A stretch of DNA of 59,153 nt from positions 1 to 59,153 of IMG/VR virus record IMGVR_UViG_3300017917_002520; one strand, given 5' to 3'. Positions within the stretch are counted from its first letter, which is position 1. The number at the start of each line of letters is the position of its first letter. A model generated the notes under the pieces. It saw only the letters and a list, made by a program, of their open reading frames with translations, had not been told where the DNA came from and did not search any database. Of this stretch, positions 58,485 to 59,153 are shown piece by piece. Both the position numbers and the translations under genes were made by a program. This stretch comes from a virus.

Positions 58485-59120
58485 ATGAAAGGTAAAATTT
58501 ATAAATCAAATGACGGGTGGGTCATTAATTACACCGATGTAAAATATACCGGTGGTAATTCAAAAGTTCTTGGGAACTATAATAGACGAATATCTATTAG
58601 TAGTGTTCCATTACATCCTGATGATGTAAAAACTTTTGATAAACTTCCTCAATATACTCCCGAAGATGGGGCTAAAGTAAGATTCAAAAAAGTTAAACTC
58701 AATCCTATGGGACGAGAAGTTGACCCGATGAATTTAACTCAGAACCAATCCGGTTGTGTTTGGTATGGTAAGTTAATTCCTGAAGTTGAGGATAAGGAAG
58801 AACAAAAACAACATCTAATTGATATTATGAAGGGCGATGAAGAGTTGGGCTTATATGATGATACTGACACTTCTGAATGGGGGATATATGATGAATCCCG
58901 AGAAATCAAAGTTGAGGACATCTTCAACGATGAGAAAAGAGAAAAAGTTAAAAGAGTAATCCTTCAACACAAAACTTTGAAAGATATTGAATTACTAAAT
59001 CCAATTCATTTAACACTATCAAGTGATGGTCACGGAGAATTCCCCAATGGTTATAAATTAACTGAAAAAGGTATTCAATATATTATTGAACAATTAAATA
59101 AAGAACAAGATGGAAAATAG
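58485..59120 (+). CDS. Hypothetical protein
   Basis: 211 residues, charged and soluble. The N-terminal part is beta-rich (KIYKSNDGWVINYTDVKYTG), the middle VRFKKVKLNPMGREVDPMNL, and an acidic helical end holds QHLIDIMKGDEELGLYDD. A WVINYTD opening is reminiscent of other phage proteins but I do not recognise the family. Its stop is overlapped by the next gene. Confidence 0.65.
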   Translation: MKGKIYKSNDGWVINYTDVKYTGGNSKVLGNYNRRISISSVPLHPDDVKTFDKLPQYTPEDGAKVRFKKVKLNPMGREVDPMNLTQNQSGCVWYGKLIPEVEDKEEQKQHLIDIMKGDEELGLYDDTDTSEWGIYDESREIKVEDIFNDEKREKVKRVILQHKTLKDIELLNPIHLTLSSDGHGEFPNGYKLTEKGIQYIIEQLNKEQDGK

Positions 59121-59153
59121 ATTTTCAGTTCAAATAGAAAACAATGGTGATAA
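59110..59153 (+). CDS. Partial gene at the right edge
   Basis: An ATG at 59110, overlapping the previous stop, opens a frame MENRFSVQIENNGD that continues past the window. Its identity cannot be judged from 14 residues. Confidence 0.4.
   Translation, partial: MENRFSVQIENNGD

Noticed and set aside
1-59153. CRISPR array, rRNA, tRNA genes or integrase/att sites
   Set aside because: None were seen on either strand; apart from the HNH gene there is no sign of an integrated or mobile element.
1-59153. The window as a bacterial chromosome with a prophage
   Set aside because: Phage structural, replication and accessory genes run from edge to edge with no host housekeeping block.

Overview
The window is an AT-rich, densely packed segment of a large T4-type tailed phage (myovirus) genome, not a bacterial chromosome. 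On the minus strand, in transcription order, it has a T4-like head module: terminase large subunit (gp17), portal (gp20), two small genes in the place of gp67/gp68, prohead protease (gp21), acidic scaffold (gp22-like) and major capsid protein (gp23). It also has a gp55-like sigma factor, PhoH, dUTPase and baseplate/tail genes. The host is very probably a flavobacterium or other Bacteroidetes. Several promoters match the Bacteroidetes consensus TTTG-N19-TAnnTTTG, ribosome binding sites are not Shine-Dalgarno-like, and a full Bacteroidetes-style TonB-dependent receptor is encoded.

Layout. 0-2.5 kb (minus): tail-fibre-like and LamG-like structural proteins. 2.6-5.5 kb (plus): small phage-conserved unknowns. 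5.5-20.2 kb (plus, one gene inverted): a long overlapping operon of glycosyltransferases and sugar enzymes, interleaved with an exonuclease, dUTPase, PhoH and a HAD-like protein. 20.2-27.2 kb (plus): late sigma factor, then baseplate/tail proteins, ending with a tagged Cys-containing protein. 27.2-30.5 kb: an HNH endonuclease and a phage-borne TonB-dependent receptor with a terminator-like hairpin in its leader. 30.7-34.7 kb: accessory genes. 34.8-49.7 kb (minus): head operon and associated acidic proteins. 49.7-50.9 kb (plus): an Asp/Asn hydroxylase-like protein and a sulfotransferase. 51.0-53.6 kb: a UVR-motif protein divergent from a ClpC-type ATPase. 53.6-57.4 kb (minus): two different L,D-transpeptidase-like proteins, an M20-type peptidase and tagged proteins. 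57.5-57.9 kb: a phage-encoded tmRNA. 57.9 kb to the end: a YkgJ-like protein and unknowns.

The most interesting pattern is a set of otherwise unrelated proteins that share short N-terminal tags. One tag is KLTESDLxxxxxxV(I/L); the other is EKNRILNLHExAT. Both are followed or interrupted by (L/I)xE sites like those cut by T4-type prohead proteases. The second tag is carried by an OmpA-like protein and by a DUF2778-type L,D-transpeptidase-like protein, which suggests peptidoglycan-acting cargo that is packaged, trimmed by the phage protease and delivered with the DNA. One tagged gene is split by a single in-frame UAA. Other points of note are the TonB receptor, the tmRNA plus ClpC/UVR set (a possible phage proteolysis circuit), and a recurrent (G/A)TATTTAT(A/T/C) element upstream of structural genes that may be the late promoter used by the gp55-like sigma factor. 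All functions are inferred by reading the sequence; no database search was run.
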